Source: JBKHDT01 sp049974825
GTDB taxonomy: Bacteria; Pseudomonadota; Gammaproteobacteria; Halothiobacillales; Halothiobacillaceae
Direction: 5' to 3'
Assembly (NCBI GenBank): GCA_049974825.1
Contig: JBNGDJ010000134.1
Coordinates: 1-5,550, forward strand
Length of the DNA stretch: 5,550 bases
Numbering within the stretch: the stretch's first letter is position 1; each line of letters opens with the position of its first letter. The notes beneath the pieces are model-generated. The model was given only the letters and a program-made list of their open reading frames with translations, had not been told where the DNA came from and did no database searches. The position numbers were made by a program, and so were the translations under genes. Positions 5,419 to 5,550 of the stretch are shown here, one piece after another.

Positions 5419-5439
5419 TTACCCACAGGTTGTGAACAG
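5419..5439. promoter_or_regulatory. Pair of divergent DnaA-box-like sites
   Basis: TTACCCACA (5419-5427) matches the DnaA consensus TTWTNCACA with one mismatch. On the other strand CTGTTCACA (5439-5431) matches with two. The two share a CACA-GGT-TGTG core palindrome. They sit at the edge of the AT-rich section. Two imperfect boxes can occur by chance, so this is tentative. Confidence 0.25.
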
Positions 5440-5459
5440 GGGGTCGGCGCAAAGAGGCC

Positions 5460-5488
5460 AAAAAACGGGCCGATTGCGGCAACCGGCC
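5460..5488 (-). terminator. Possible intrinsic terminator for a minus-strand gene to the right
   Basis: Read on the minus strand, GGCCG (5488-5484) pairs with CGGCC (5472-5468) around an 11-base loop, and six T follow two bases later (5465-5460). A competing pairing joins AGAGGCC (5453-5459) with GGCCTCT (5485-5491). A minus-strand frame ending LFPGM and TGA (stop at 5533-5531) could be the tail of the gene it serves, but too little lies in the window to call that gene. The stem is short, so confidence is low. Confidence 0.35.
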
Positions 5489-5550
5489 TCTGGAGCCCCT
5501 TGCGGAATGCGGCCTCCCGAGGGTAGACTTTCACATGCCCGGAAACAGAA

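Larger units (their letters stand above)
4960..5550. other. Gene-poor region with repeats and an AT-rich section
   Basis: No frame here carries a convincing protein. The longest forward frame (about 4959-5354) starts inside the tRNA terminator's tail and has no recognisable motif or ribosome site. The frame at 5296-5526 also lacks a ribosome site and crosses hairpins. Composition falls from GC-rich to clearly AT-rich between about 5240 and 5420, then returns to GC-rich. The stretch holds the octamer array, hairpins, tandem repeat, DnaA-like sites and possible terminator listed separately. It may be a remnant of foreign DNA behind a tRNA gene, but I found no duplicated tRNA end or integrase. 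Confidence 0.5.

Noticed and set aside
5296..5526. Small forward frame starting MSIYRVKSLLNQW
   Set aside because: The AT-rich first half looks slightly protein-like, but there is no ribosome site, the second half crosses the DnaA-like sites and terminator hairpin, and no family is recognised.

Overview
The window looks like chromosomal DNA from a GC-rich gammaproteobacterium. The best evidence is a glutamyl-tRNA synthetase close to the E. coli enzyme (470 residues, the same motif spacing) followed directly by tRNA-Ala(GGC). That neighbourhood also occurs in E. coli (gltX next to alaWX) and, from memory, in Pseudomonas. I cannot name the species.

Layout. Positions 1-260 hold no credible gene but contain an unusual run of six separate palindromes, one after another. 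Positions 261-1430 (minus) encode a Cys-free 389-residue protein that resembles DUF5610 proteins. Positions 1584-2975 (minus) encode a 463-residue exported protein with a clear signal peptide and no family I can name firmly. Its start codon overlaps the stop of a tiny possible leader ORF. Positions 2976-3310 are a divergent intergenic region with hairpins, an operator-like inverted repeat and a second copy of the palindrome seen at the left edge. gltX fills 3311-4723 (plus). A strong sigma70 promoter whose -35 box contains the gltX stop codon drives tRNA-Ala(GGC) at 4804-4879, which ends at a textbook intrinsic terminator at 4924-4958.

From 4960 to 5550 I see no convincing gene. This stretch carries five copies of an octamer (three direct, two inverted), a ten-C run, several hairpins, an AT-rich section with a 13-bp tandem repeat inside an 8-bp inverted repeat, a pair of DnaA-box-like sites, and a possible minus-strand terminator serving a gene to the right.

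Functionally, gltX and tRNA-Ala are core translation genes. The two minus-strand genes face away from them, are of unknown role, and may form a transcription unit, although 153 bp separates them. Novelty lies mainly in the repeat structures at both edges, the incomplete zinc site of GluRS and the leader arrangement of the exported protein. I did not find a recognisable defence system, mobile element or biosynthetic cluster.
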